Positions 25,635-34,528 of a DNA stretch of 64,000 nucleotides are shown piece by piece. Positions within the stretch are counted from its first letter, which is position 1. Every line of letters begins with the position of its first letter. The position numbers and the translations under genes were made by a program. The stretch is from the NCBI GenBank assembly GCA_049975065.1, contig JBNGDN010000001.1. One strand, written 5' to 3'. The notes below the pieces were generated by a model that was not told the DNA's origin, made no database searches, and saw only the letters and a list, made by a program, of their open reading frames with translations. Origin of the DNA: Hydrogenovibrio sp049975065 (GTDB lineage Bacteria > Pseudomonadota > Gammaproteobacteria > Thiomicrospirales > Thiomicrospiraceae).

Positions 25635-26243
25635 ATGAGCAATTCATCCGGTAGCAGACGTCCTACAGCGCAAGCGCGGAAGACGGCCTCTCAAACCCGT
25701 TTAGGAGCCTTGCAGAGTCGAAACGCCCCGAGCGAACTTGAAGCGACTTCGCGGATGACGGCGAACGGGCTGGTCGAATCCGTCGATGGTGATTGGGCAG
25801 AGGTGTTAACGCAGCGTCAGACGGGCTGCAGCGGTTGCGGTTCCCAAAAAGGGTGCGGTACAGCGTCTTTGGCCAAGCTGTTTGTCCCTCGGCAGCCCGG
25901 TCGGCTTCGGGTGCGCAATGCCATTAGCGCCAGGCCTGGCGATACGGTTCGCCTGTCAATGGATGAGTCACAATTCATCCAACATTCTCTGATGGCCTAT
26001 GGGATACCATTATTAGGACTCTTTGTAGGCGGGTTGTGTGTTAGCTGGATGACCCAGGCCTGGGAAGAAACGGCTGTTTCGGAATGGATGACGGTTCTGG
26101 GGGGGCTGTTCGGAATGATTGTCGGTTGGCTTGGGGTGCGTAGGTTTTATCATCCTGAGCCACCGTTAATGGAGGCTGTGATTACGGTGTCAGAGGTGGA
26201 GCAATCCTTGGGTCGCACGTCGGATCAGTCAAGCATAAGCTGA
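25635..26243 (+). CDS. rseC: RseC/MucC-family membrane protein
   Basis: RseC-family proteins affect sigma-E activity and, with Rsx, SoxR reduction. A cysteine cluster CSGCGSQKGCGT near residue 75 precedes two membrane helices (PLLGLFVGGLCVSWM and WMTVLGGLFGMIVGWLGV). About 40 Ser/Arg/Thr-rich residues precede the conserved ANGLVESVDGDWAEV start, so the real start may be the ATG at the MTANGL segment. Normal neighbours rpoE, rseA and rseB are absent; only mucD follows. Two decamer copies lie inside, 124 bp apart. Confidence 0.88.
   Translation: MSNSSGSRRPTAQARKTASQTRLGALQSRNAPSELEATSRMTANGLVESVDGDWAEVLTQRQTGCSGCGSQKGCGTASLAKLFVPRQPGRLRVRNAISARPGDTVRLSMDESQFIQHSLMAYGIPLLGLFVGGLCVSWMTQAWEETAVSEWMTVLGGLFGMIVGWLGVRRFYHPEPPLMEAVITVSEVEQSLGRTSDQSSIS
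25930..25939. repeat. CCAGGCCTGG palindrome, copy 12
   Basis: In rseC, read as (Ala)-Arg-Pro-Gly. Confidence 0.95.
26054..26063. repeat. CCAGGCCTGG palindrome, copy 13
   Basis: In rseC, read as Gln-Ala-Trp between the two membrane helices. Extended to CCCAGGCCTGGG. Confidence 0.95.
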
Positions 26244-26279
26244 AGCCGTTAGACGGTTAAAAAAGCGTTAGGAGTTGGA

Positions 26280-27707
26280 ATGAAGACAGTAATGAAATCG
26301 TTTTATGCCTACAGTGTGATGGCTGTAGTGTTGTTGTTGGCGTTTGGTGGTGTCAAAGCGGCGACGGTAACCTTGCCGGACTTTTCGGAGCTGGCGGCGG
26401 AAAACAGCGATGTGGTGGTGAACATCAGTACGACTCGAAAAGTCGAAGTTGGTTCCATGCCTCAGTTTCGTGGCATGCCTGAAGAAATGTTGCGTTACTT
26501 TTTTGGGATTCCCGGCCAAGGGCCGCACGGCCAGCCACCGGCGCCTAGAAAAGAAGCCAATTCGTTGGGCTCTGGTTTTATTATTTCCCAGGATGGCTAC
26601 ATCATCACCAATAACCATGTGGTGGCAGAAGCCGATGATATCGTGGTTAAACTCAGCAACCGTCAAGAACTGAAGGCCAAGCTGATCGGTGCGGATGAAC
26701 GCTCCGATATTGCATTGCTTAAAATCGACGCCAAGGGTCTAAAAACCGCTAAAATCGGCACCTCTCAAAACTTAAAAGTCGGCCAATGGGTGTTAGCAAT
26801 CGGCGAGCCGTTTGGGTTGGATTACACTGTCACGCACGGCATTGTCAGTGCTTTGGGGCGCTCGCTTCCAGATGACACCTATGTGCCGTTTATTCAAACG
26901 GATGTGCCGATTAATCCGGGTAATTCCGGTGGCCCCTTGCTGAATATGGACGGTGAGGTTGTTGGCGTCAATGCGCAAATATTCAGCAAAAGCGGTGGTT
27001 CCATGGGGCTGTCCTTTTCAATTCCAATCGATATTGCGATGGACGTGGCAAAGCAGTTAAGAGAAAAAGGCTTTGTTGAGCGCGGCTTTCTCGGTGTCGG
27101 TGTTCAAGAAGTTTCCGGTGATTTGGCGCGTTCATTTGATATGAAGCGACCCATGGGGGCGTTGGTCACATCCACGGAAAAAGGCTCGGCGGCGGATGAA
27201 GCGGGTATTGAACCTGGGGATATTATTTTAGAGTTTGGGGGCAAAACCATCCAAAAATCATCGGACTTGCCACCGGTTGTTGGCACGTCACCGGTTGGCA
27301 AGCCGGTTCAGGTGAAAGTGCTGCGCAATGGTCGTTTTAAAACCGTTACCGTTCGCCTGAAACCGCTCGATTCACAAGCCGACGCGGCGTCGACTGGTTC
27401 GAAAGATGCGCCTCAGAAAGGGTATGAAAATACGTCCTTGGGAGTGCAAGTGGAGCCGATCCAGCAAAAGGTATTGGAGCGTTTAAATATTCCATTCGGG
27501 GTGGCGGTGACAGAAGTTAAAAATAACAGCGCCGCTCAAAAAGCGGGCATTATGGCGGGTGATATTTTGATTACCATTAACTTCAAGCCGATAAAATCGC
27601 CAAAGGATTTAAATGAAGTGATTCGTTCGGCACCGAAAGGACGTTCTTTACCGGCGCGGATTATTCGCGGTAATCGTTCAATCTTCGTTCCGTTGGTATT
27701 GTCTTAA
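26280..27707 (+). CDS. mucD: Periplasmic serine protease/chaperone of the Do (DegP/MucD) family
   Basis: A periplasmic quality-control protease. A signal peptide (about residues 1-29) is followed by the trypsin-like domain with the triad His in ITNNHVV, Asp in SDIALLKI and Ser in GNSGGPL. Two PDZ domains follow (about residues 265-360 and 385-470), each with a GxLGV-like carboxylate-binding loop. The position after rseC and before lepA is the MucD arrangement of Pseudomonas. AGGAG precedes the ATG. Confidence 0.95.
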   Translation: MKTVMKSFYAYSVMAVVLLLAFGGVKAATVTLPDFSELAAENSDVVVNISTTRKVEVGSMPQFRGMPEEMLRYFFGIPGQGPHGQPPAPRKEANSLGSGFIISQDGYIITNNHVVAEADDIVVKLSNRQELKAKLIGADERSDIALLKIDAKGLKTAKIGTSQNLKVGQWVLAIGEPFGLDYTVTHGIVSALGRSLPDDTYVPFIQTDVPINPGNSGGPLLNMDGEVVGVNAQIFSKSGGSMGLSFSIPIDIAMDVAKQLREKGFVERGFLGVGVQEVSGDLARSFDMKRPMGALVTSTEKGSAADEAGIEPGDIILEFGGKTIQKSSDLPPVVGTSPVGKPVQVKVLRNGRFKTVTVRLKPLDSQADAASTGSKDAPQKGYENTSLGVQVEPIQQKVLERLNIPFGVAVTEVKNNSAAQKAGIMAGDILITINFKPIKSPKDLNEVIRSAPKGRSLPARIIRGNRSIFVPLVLS

Positions 27708-28024
27708 ACAGACTCTTTTACAGAATGCGACATTTGATGGGCTTCACGTCAATCGAAGTCGCAGGGTGAATATAAAGTGAGATTTCCAATCAATTAGCGT
27801 AAAATACGCGGTTTAATTGGTTATCAAACGGTTAAGCCTCGATGCTTGAAAAGGGTGGCTAGCGTTCGCAACTAGACACCCTTTTTGCGTTTTAGTGATC
27901 CGACAGTGCCCGCAGTGAGATCAGCGGCGTGTCGCCATTCGGACGGGTTAGATGCGTTTATCGGGGTCAGAGCACGTTTACAAAGCCGTTTTGAATCTTT
28001 CAAATCGTTTATTTTGAGGCCTAG
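27708..28024. other. Intergenic region between mucD and lepA
   Basis: About 317 bp. It holds a terminator hairpin at 27848-27886 and AT-rich sequence around 27760-27830 (including GAATATAAAGTG and TAAAATACG). The lepA promoter presumably lies after the hairpin. No gene is seen. Confidence 0.5.
27848..27886 (+). terminator. Rho-independent terminator upstream of lepA
   Basis: AAAAGGGTGGCTAG pairs with CTAGACACCCTTTTT around a nine-base loop, with one internal mismatch and a T-tract. It ends the rseC-mucD transcript about 140 bp after the stop, or could attenuate transcription into lepA. Confidence 0.75.
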
Positions 28025-29830
28025 ATGTCTAAGCAGCTTGCACACATTCGTAATTTCTCCATCATTGCACACATTGACCACGGAAAGTCCACCATTGCCG
28101 ATCGTTTTATTCAGTTGTGCGGCGGTCTGACGGAACGGGAGATGGCCAGTCAGGTACTGGATTCAATGGACTTGGAGCGCGAACGTGGGATTACCATCAA
28201 GGCACAGAGTGTGACGTTGAATTATGAAGCGGACGATGGTCAACGGTATCAACTGAATTTTATCGATACGCCTGGGCATGTGGATTTCTCTTACGAAGTG
28301 TCCCGCTCCCTAGCGGCTTGCGAAGGCGCTTTGTTGGTCGTTGATGCGTCGCAAGGGGTGGAGGCTCAGACCGTGGCCAACTGTTACACCGCCATCGAGC
28401 AGGGTCTGGAGGTCTTGCCGGTCTTGAACAAGATTGATTTACCGGCAGCGGATCCGGATCGGGTGGTGGATGAAATTGAAGAGATTATCGGCATCGAAGC
28501 GCATGACGCGGTTCATGCCAGTGCGAAATCCGGCATTGGCGTAAAAGAAACGCTAGAAGAAATCGTGCAAAAAATTCCGCCGCCAGTCGGCGACCCGGCC
28601 GCGCCGCTCAAGGCGTTGATTATTGACTCTTGGTTTGATAATTACCTTGGCGTGGTCTCCCTAGTGCGGGTCATTGACGGTAAAATTGGTAAAAAAACAA
28701 AGATGCAAATTGTTTCGACTAAGGATGAGTACCTGGTTGATGATGTGGGTATTTTTACGCCAAAGCGCACTTCGCGGGACTTCTTATCGGCTGGGGAAGT
28801 TGGCTATGTGATTGCCGGTATTAAAGACATTGACGGCGCCCCTGTCGGTGACACCATAACGACATCGGACTCGGATGCTAAGCCCTTGCCCGGCTTTAAA
28901 CCGGTTCAACCAAGGGTGTTTGCCGGACTCTTTCCGATCAGTTCCGAAGATTATGAGGATTTGCGTGAAGCTTTACGAAAGTTACGCCTGAATGATGCCG
29001 CTTTGCATTTTGAACCGGAAAGTTCGGATGCGCTCGGCTTCGGTTTTCGTTGCGGCTTTCTGGGGATGCTGCACATGGAGATTATCCAAGAGCGGCTGGA
29101 ACGTGAATACAATCTTGACTTGATCACCACGGCTCCCACGGTTGTTTATGAGGTTTTAACCAAAAAGGGTGAACTTCTCAATATCGATAACCCTTCCAGT
29201 CTGCCGGATCAAAGCGTCATCGAAGAAATACGCGAGCCGATTATTCAGGCGAATATTCTGGTGCCGAATGATTATGTGGGCGCGGTCATGAAGCTTTGTT
29301 TGGAAAAACGAGGCGTCCAAAAGGACATGCAGTATGCCGGAAATCAGGTGTCGATTCATTACGAATTGCCGTTGAATGAAGTGGTGTTGGATTTCTTCGA
29401 TCGTTTGAAATCGACCAGTCGTGGTTATGCCTCAATGGATTATGAATTCAAACGCTTTCAGGCGGACGATTTGGTGCGTTTGGAATTTTTGATCAATGGC
29501 GAAACAGTGGATGCTCTGGCGTTGATTGTGCATCGCTCCACGGCGGTGCAACGAGGCAAGGTGCTGATCGAAAAGTTACGTCAGATCATCCCGCGGCAAA
29601 TGTTTGATGTGGCGATTCAGGCCGCCATCGGCGCGAAGGTGATCGGTCGAACGAATGTAAAAGCGCTGCGTAAAAACGTGACCGCAAAATGTTACGGCGG
29701 CGATGTCTCCCGTAAAAAGAAACTGCTGCAGAAACAGAAAGAAGGCAAAAAACGCATGAAGTCGATCGGCAGCGTGGATTTACCGCAAGAAGCGTTTTTA
29801 GCGGTGCTGAATACCTCCGATGAAACCTAA
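28025..29830 (+). CDS. lepA: Elongation factor 4 (LepA)
   Basis: A ribosome-associated translational GTPase that can back-translocate or aid 30S biogenesis. The G1 motif AHIDHGKST is at the N-terminus, followed by the G2 region RGITIKAQ, G3 DTPGHVDF and G4 NKIDLP. EF-G-like domains and the LepA-specific C-terminal domain (GAKVIGRTNVKALRKNVTAKCYGGD) follow. At 601 residues it is complete. It heads the lepA-lepB-rnc-era-recO-pdxJ-acpS string. Confidence 0.97.
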   Translation: MSKQLAHIRNFSIIAHIDHGKSTIADRFIQLCGGLTEREMASQVLDSMDLERERGITIKAQSVTLNYEADDGQRYQLNFIDTPGHVDFSYEVSRSLAACEGALLVVDASQGVEAQTVANCYTAIEQGLEVLPVLNKIDLPAADPDRVVDEIEEIIGIEAHDAVHASAKSGIGVKETLEEIVQKIPPPVGDPAAPLKALIIDSWFDNYLGVVSLVRVIDGKIGKKTKMQIVSTKDEYLVDDVGIFTPKRTSRDFLSAGEVGYVIAGIKDIDGAPVGDTITTSDSDAKPLPGFKPVQPRVFAGLFPISSEDYEDLREALRKLRLNDAALHFEPESSDALGFGFRCGFLGMLHMEIIQERLEREYNLDLITTAPTVVYEVLTKKGELLNIDNPSSLPDQSVIEEIREPIIQANILVPNDYVGAVMKLCLEKRGVQKDMQYAGNQVSIHYELPLNEVVLDFFDRLKSTSRGYASMDYEFKRFQADDLVRLEFLINGETVDALALIVHRSTAVQRGKVLIEKLRQIIPRQMFDVAIQAAIGAKVIGRTNVKALRKNVTAKCYGGDVSRKKKLLQKQKEGKKRMKSIGSVDLPQEAFLAVLNTSDET

Positions 29831-29843
29831 GAGAATTGTATAA

Positions 29844-30611
29844 ATGAGTTTTGAATTAATATTGGTGATTGTCACCGCCATTACCGGTGTGGTTGTGTAT
29901 GTTGATAAGGTGGTGTGGAAGCCGAAACGTGATCGCTCCGTCACCACTGAAAAAGAGCCGATATTAGTTGAATACTCGCGTTCTTTATTTCCCGTTTTTT
30001 TGATCGTGCTGGTGTTGCGTTCCTTTGTGGCCGAGCCGTTTCGTATTCCATCTGGTTCCATGTATCCGACCTTGGAAATCGGTGATTTTATTGTCGTCAA
30101 CAAGTTTTCGTATGGTGTGAAATTGCCAGTGACCCAGACGAAAATCCTGCCCGTCGGTGAGCCGAAGAGGGGGGATGTGGTGGTGTTTAAATATCCGAAA
30201 GACCCGGATGTGGACTACATTAAACGGGTGGTGGGGTTGCCGGGCGACGAAATTGCCTATTACGGAAAAACCCTGTTTGTGAATGGTCAAGCGGTCAAAC
30301 AGACATTGCTGGGGGAGTATGAGGGCGTGGCCTCCGGAAAAGTGATGGACGGCGCGACCTTACTGGAAGAGTTTTTTGGAGAGCATTCGCATGATATTTT
30401 GTTAGACCCCGAAAAGCGTGGGCAGGATATGACGACGGTGACGGTGCCGGAAGGGCATTACTTTATGATGGGGGATAATCGCGATCACAGTAATGACAGC
30501 CGTTTTTGGGGGTTTGTTCCTGAGCGCAACCTGAAAGGCAAGGCCTTCGCAATTTGGATGAATTGGGACGACGGCATTCAGGTTGAACGAATTGGCAAAG
30601 GGATTGAGTAA
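29844..30611 (+). CDS. lepB: Signal peptidase I
   Basis: Cleaves signal peptides of Sec and Tat exported proteins at the outer face of the inner membrane. The N-terminal membrane helix is followed by a basic loop and a second helix. The catalytic Ser lies in IPSGSMYPTL and the catalytic Lys in DYIKRVVGLPGDE. The box GDNRDHSNDSRFWGFV is near the C-terminus. It starts 13 bp after lepA. Confidence 0.96.
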   Translation: MSFELILVIVTAITGVVVYVDKVVWKPKRDRSVTTEKEPILVEYSRSLFPVFLIVLVLRSFVAEPFRIPSGSMYPTLEIGDFIVVNKFSYGVKLPVTQTKILPVGEPKRGDVVVFKYPKDPDVDYIKRVVGLPGDEIAYYGKTLFVNGQAVKQTLLGEYEGVASGKVMDGATLLEEFFGEHSHDILLDPEKRGQDMTTVTVPEGHYFMMGDNRDHSNDSRFWGFVPERNLKGKAFAIWMNWDDGIQVERIGKGIE

Positions 30612-30612
30612 C

Positions 30613-31311
30613 ATGTCGGAAGGGGAAAAACGCATCAAGCTTGAGCGCTTGGCGAAGGCGCTTGGTTACCAATATCAGAACCTGGAGTTGCTTCAGCGTG
30701 CTTTAACCCATCGCAGTGTGGGGGCGCGTAACAATGAGCGCATGGAGTTCTTAGGGGACAGTTTGGTTAACTTTATCATTGCCGATGCGTTGTTTCACCA
30801 GTTTCATAAGATTTCCGAGGGGGATTTGAGTCGGATTCGCGCCTATCTGGTGAAGGGCGAAACCTTAGCGAAAATTGGTAGAGAATATCAATTATCGGAT
30901 TATTTGATGTTGGGGCCGGGCGAGTTGAAGAGTGGTGGTTATCGGCGCGAATCCATTATCGCCGATACGATGGAAGCGATCATTGCGTCCGTCTATGAGG
31001 ATGGTGGCTTGGAGGCTTGCCGTGCCTTTGTGTTGCGCAGTTACGAGAACCGCTTGAAGGCACTGGATCCCGCCAAAGTGGGCAAAGACCCGAAAACTCG
31101 GTTACAGGAAGTTCTGCAATCCAGTCATCAAGAGTTGCCGGAATACAGTGTTATTTCGGTGAATGGTCCGGCTCATGCTCAGGATTTTACTGTCTGTTGT
31201 TATGTGGCGAAGTTGAATCGAAAGTTTGAGGCAACCGCGACTAATCGGCGTAAGGCGGAGCAATTGGCGGCTGAAGAGGCTTTGGAAATTCTGGAGAAAA
31301 ACGATGACTGA
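30613..31311 (+). CDS. rnc: Ribonuclease III
   Basis: Double-strand-specific endoribonuclease that processes rRNA and regulatory RNAs. The signature NERMEFLGDSLVNF holds catalytic acidic residues, with a second acidic site in ADTMEAIIASVYEDGG. A C-terminal dsRNA-binding domain starts near residue 155 (DPKTRLQEVLQ). The ATG at 30613 is 1 nt after the lepB stop. The 3' end overlaps era by 8 bp. Confidence 0.97.
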   Translation: MSEGEKRIKLERLAKALGYQYQNLELLQRALTHRSVGARNNERMEFLGDSLVNFIIADALFHQFHKISEGDLSRIRAYLVKGETLAKIGREYQLSDYLMLGPGELKSGGYRRESIIADTMEAIIASVYEDGGLEACRAFVLRSYENRLKALDPAKVGKDPKTRLQEVLQSSHQELPEYSVISVNGPAHAQDFTVCCYVAKLNRKFEATATNRRKAEQLAAEEALEILEKNDD

Positions 31312-32254
31312 TGCGATGGAGCCAAACACTGACTCGGGTAGACCTTCGGCAGAGGCGGGGTATCAAGCCGGTTTTGTCGCGGTGGTCGGCCGTCCGAATG
31401 TTGGCAAGTCCACGATTATGAATGCTTTGATTGGGCAGAAGTTGAGCATAACGTCGCCGAAACCACAAACAACCCGACACCGTATTCACGGGATTTTAAC
31501 GACGGACGCGTTTCAGGTTGTGTTTGTGGATACGCCGGGAATGCACCTGGACGGTCAGAAGTCGATTAATCGATACATGAACCGGGCGGCCAGCAGTGCC
31601 TTTGCGGATGTGGATGTGATTTTGTTTGTGGTCGAAGCCGGGCGCTGGAGCCAAGAGGATCAGGCGGTGGCGGAACGGTGCCGTCTCAGTGAGATTCCGG
31701 TGGTGCTGTTGGTGAATAAAGTGGATAAGTTTAAACAAAAAACCGATCTGTTTCCGTTTTTGCAAAAGGTGGGAGAACAGGCGGATTTTGACGCTTTGAT
31801 TCCCATATCCGCCTATTCCAAATCCGGCTTTGAGCCGTTGCGGGCGGAGATATTGAAGCATTTACCGCATCAGGCGGCGATTTTTCCAGAGGACTATATT
31901 ACCGACCGCTCCACACGTTTTCTCGCCGCTGAGATAGTGCGCGAAAAGTTAATGCGTACCTTGGGGGATGAAGTGCCTTATGGCGCCACCGTTGAGATTG
32001 AGCAATTTGCGTTTAATGAAGAAGAGCACCGCTGGCACATTAATGCCTTGATTTTGGTGGAGCGTCCGGGGCAGAAGCAGATTGTCATTGGGAAGAAAGG
32101 TGAACAGATTAAGCAGATGGGCATTCAGGCGCGTAAGGATATGATGCATTTATTGGATGCCCGAGTGCATCTGGAGTTGTGGGTCAAGGTGAAAGAAAAT
32201 TGGTCGGATGACGAGCGTGCTTTGGCCAGTCTTGGCTATACAGAACATTCGTAG
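31304..32254 (+). CDS. era: GTPase Era
   Basis: Binds 16S rRNA near its 3' end and checks 30S maturation. The G1 loop is GRPNVGKST, G3 is DTPGMH and G4 is NKVDKF. The C-terminal KH domain contains VIGKKGEQIKQMG. The start overlaps the rnc stop by 8 bp, so the two are translationally coupled. The product has 316 residues with a slightly acidic N-terminal tail. Confidence 0.97.
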   Translation: MTDAMEPNTDSGRPSAEAGYQAGFVAVVGRPNVGKSTIMNALIGQKLSITSPKPQTTRHRIHGILTTDAFQVVFVDTPGMHLDGQKSINRYMNRAASSAFADVDVILFVVEAGRWSQEDQAVAERCRLSEIPVVLLVNKVDKFKQKTDLFPFLQKVGEQADFDALIPISAYSKSGFEPLRAEILKHLPHQAAIFPEDYITDRSTRFLAAEIVREKLMRTLGDEVPYGATVEIEQFAFNEEEHRWHINALILVERPGQKQIVIGKKGEQIKQMGIQARKDMMHLLDARVHLELWVKVKENWSDDERALASLGYTEHS

Positions 32255-32283
32255 CGAGTTCTATTTGAGTAGCGAGGAAGCGT

Positions 32284-32997
32284 TTGGCAAAGGATATTGA
32301 GCAATTAGCCTTTGTGTTACATCGTCGTGCTTATCGTGAAACCAGTTTATTGGTGACGTTTTTTACCGCCGATTTCGGTAAACAGAATGCGGTGGTGAAA
32401 GGGGTGCGAACCGGAAGCCGTGCGGCCGCCGCCAAACAGGCCTGGTTGCAACCTTTCCAAGGGGTAAATATTGGTTGGCGTGAACGTCAGGGGCGCACAT
32501 CGGATTTGGTGGCTTTAAATCATCTTGAGTCGGCGCAATTGCGCTTTCCATTGGCGGGCGAGGCCAGCGTGTGCGGTCTGTATGTCAATGAGTTGTTGTA
32601 TCGCTTGCTCTATCCGAGCTTGGCGACGGATAGGTTGTTTGAAGCCTATCAACAGACGCTGTATGATTTGGCCGTGTCTCGAAACCGTTCTGACCAGGCC
32701 TGGGCATTACGTCAATTTGAATACGAACTGCTGTCGGAATTGGGCGTGGCGTTTCAGATTGAAACGGATCATCGTCAACAACCGTTGGTCATTCAGCAAC
32801 GCTACTGGTTTCATCCCGAACAGGGTTTGTTTGCGGAAAATGATGCGGCGCTGCCGACGGGAATGGTGGGGGTCTGGGTGACAGGGGACTGTCTGTTAAA
32901 GTTGGCGAAAGGCTGTTTCTGTGAAGGCTGTCTGCGTGNNNNNNNNNNATTGGGAGCCAAACCCATCCAATCGCGCGCGCTGTTTAATGCATTTTAA
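32284..32997 (+). CDS. recO: DNA repair protein RecO, interrupted by an assembly gap
   Basis: RecO works with RecR to load RecA on SSB-coated gaps. The N-terminal OB-fold (AFVLHRRAYRETSLLVTFFTADFGKQNAVVKGVR) and the C-terminal helical domain are recognisable. The start is a TTG with GAGGAAG close upstream. A run of 10 N at 32939-32948 falls just before the C-terminal LGAKPIQSRALFNAF block. In homologues that position carries a slightly longer LMR-type helix, so the real length is uncertain even though the frame happens to stay open. Confidence 0.9.
   Translation: MAKDIEQLAFVLHRRAYRETSLLVTFFTADFGKQNAVVKGVRTGSRAAAAKQAWLQPFQGVNIGWRERQGRTSDLVALNHLESAQLRFPLAGEASVCGLYVNELLYRLLYPSLATDRLFEAYQQTLYDLAVSRNRSDQAWALRQFEYELLSELGVAFQIETDHRQQPLVIQQRYWFHPEQGLFAENDAALPTGMVGVWVTGDCLLKLAKGCFCEGCLRXXXXLGAKPIQSRALFNAF
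32694..32703. repeat. CCAGGCCTGG palindrome, copy 14
   Basis: In recO, read as Gln-Ala-Trp. A one-mismatch relative (ACAGGCCTGG) lies at 32436 in the same gene. Confidence 0.95.
32939..32948. other. Assembly gap of 10 N
   Basis: Ten N inside recO. The even number suggests a scaffold placeholder, so the true gap length is unknown. Confidence 0.99.
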
Positions 32998-33007
32998 CCA
33001 GGCCTGG
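32998..33007. repeat. CCAGGCCTGG palindrome, copy 15
   Basis: Begins directly after the recO stop codon. Its flanks (TTTTA before, TGGTTTTG after) are nearly identical to those of the copy at 34591. Confidence 0.95.
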
Positions 33008-33051
33008 TGGTTTTGTCAGAGTCTGAATTTTGAGTTAACTAAGGAATGACT

Positions 33052-33798
33052 ATGCATCCGATTTATCTTGGTTTGAATATTGATCATGTGGCAACCATTC
33101 GTCAAGCGCGCGGCACGCGCTATCCTGATCCGGTCAAAGCCGCTTTGGATGGCGAAATGGCGGGGGCGGACAGTATTACGCTGCATCTGCGGGAAGATCG
33201 CCGCCACATTCAGGACGCGGATGTGTACCGTTTGTCCGAGTTGCGTCAGACAAAGATCAATCTGGAAATGGCGGCCACTCAGGAAATGCTGGAAATTGCG
33301 CTGAAGTGTCAGCCGGAAGATGTGTGTCTTGTGCCTGAGAAGCGGGCGGAACTCACCACCGAAGGCGGCTTGGATGTGGCATCGCAAACGGCGTGGTTAA
33401 CCGATTACTGTGCGCAGTTAGCGGAAAATAAAACGCGGGTTTCCTTGTTTATTGATGCGGATAAAACGCAAATTGAGGCCGCAAAGGCGGTTGGTGCGCC
33501 GGTCATTGAGCTGCACACCGGCACTTATGCCGATCTGACGGAGCCGAAACAGGTTGCGGCGGAGCTGCAGCGTTTGCGCGAGGCGGCGCATTATGCGGCC
33601 TCAATCGGTTTGACGGTCAATGCCGGTCATGGTTTGCATTATCATAATGTCCAGGCGATTGCGGGTATTAAAGTGATTGAGGAGCTGAATATTGGCCATG
33701 CGATCATTTCGCAGGCGTTATTCTCCGGACTGTCGACCGCTGTGTCGGAAATGAAACGCTTAATGGTTGAAGCTCGGCAACAGGCTTATTGGGTTTAA
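33052..33798 (+). CDS. pdxJ: Pyridoxine 5'-phosphate synthase
   Basis: PdxJ condenses 1-deoxyxylulose-5-phosphate with 3-amino-2-oxopropyl phosphate in vitamin B6 synthesis. The TIM-barrel signature runs from LGLNIDHVATIRQARG through DSITLHLREDRRHIQD and VNAGHGLHYHNV. Two ATGs occur; the second at 33052 has AAGGA at a 6-nt distance, while the first abuts it, so the second is chosen. The product has 248 residues. Confidence 0.96.
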   Translation: MHPIYLGLNIDHVATIRQARGTRYPDPVKAALDGEMAGADSITLHLREDRRHIQDADVYRLSELRQTKINLEMAATQEMLEIALKCQPEDVCLVPEKRAELTTEGGLDVASQTAWLTDYCAQLAENKTRVSLFIDADKTQIEAAKAVGAPVIELHTGTYADLTEPKQVAAELQRLREAAHYAASIGLTVNAGHGLHYHNVQAIAGIKVIEELNIGHAIISQALFSGLSTAVSEMKRLMVEARQQAYWV

Positions 33799-33811
33799 GG
33801 TGGTTTGAGTC

Positions 33812-34216
33812 GTGGTGTTGGGGGTGGGAACCGATATTGTCGAAATTCATCGCATCAGAAAACTTTGGGAAAAACGTGGCGAACAGTTTGCGCGAAGGGT
33901 GTTATCCGATGGCGAATTGCTGGAGTTGGCTGCCCATGCCCAGCCGGAGCGGTTTTTAGCCAAACGCTGGGCGGCTAAAGAAGCCATTGCTAAAGCATTG
34001 GGCACCGGGTTCACTCAAGGCGTCTGTTTTACCGATATGGCGATTGCGCATTCGTCTAACGGTCAACCGATAGTGGAGTTGCGCAACCAAACGTTTGAAG
34101 TGGCTCAGGCATTGGGAATCACGAATTGGTTGATTAGCCTCAGTGATGAGGTGCATTATGCGGTGGCGTTTGTCATGGCTCAAAATCAGGATCAGCGCTT
34201 CCCGAACGGGCGTTAA
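33812..34216 (+). CDS. acpS: Holo-[acyl-carrier-protein] synthase
   Basis: Transfers 4'-phosphopantetheine from CoA to acyl carrier protein. The motifs are GVGTDIVEIHRI at the start and RFLAKRWAAKEAIAKALGTG in the centre, holding the magnesium and CoA ligands. The start is GTG 33812, with another GTG one codon on. It is the last gene of the lepA string and lies 13 bp after pdxJ. Confidence 0.95.
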   Translation: MVLGVGTDIVEIHRIRKLWEKRGEQFARRVLSDGELLELAAHAQPERFLAKRWAAKEAIAKALGTGFTQGVCFTDMAIAHSSNGQPIVELRNQTFEVAQALGITNWLISLSDEVHYAVAFVMAQNQDQRFPNGR

Positions 34217-34246
34217 TCAAGTGGCCAGCAACGTCCTGACACTCAG

Positions 34247-34446
34247 CGCGAAAATTTCATAAATTTGCGCCAAGATTGCGCAGAAATTTGTTTTCACACG
34301 GACATTTCTGCAGGCGTGTCGACTCCACGATTACGACCGACTGAAGATACGAAGAACTCGACGCCCCAAGGGGGCAGTCGAGCAATATGACTTGTGGAAT
34401 CAAAGGACAAGCGAGATGGTGCTTAATTTATGAAATTTTCGGGTTA
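34247..34446 (+). repeat. Intergenic repeat element, copy B (MITE-like)
   Basis: Same family and orientation as copy A. The ends CGAAAATTTCATAAATT and its near-perfect inverse before CGGGTTAA are the best-matched pair in the window. GCGCAGAAATTTGTTTTCAC and CCACGATTACGACCGACTGA are shared with the other copies. About 40 extra bases near 34348-34387 form a hairpin (CTCGAC-GCCCC / GGGGG-CA-GTCGAG). It fills most of the 312-bp gap between acpS and fliO. Confidence 0.8.
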
Positions 34447-34528
34447 AGTGACCTAATCGGATTAACCCCCATGAATTCAACGAATAAGTGCTTACACTTT
34501 AATGGGTTATCCTTTACAATTGTCCTTT

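Noticed and set aside
6601..28024. Other AGGCCT-containing sites (for example 6609, 28018)
   Set aside because: Only the central six bases match. They do not extend to the decamer and are expected by chance.
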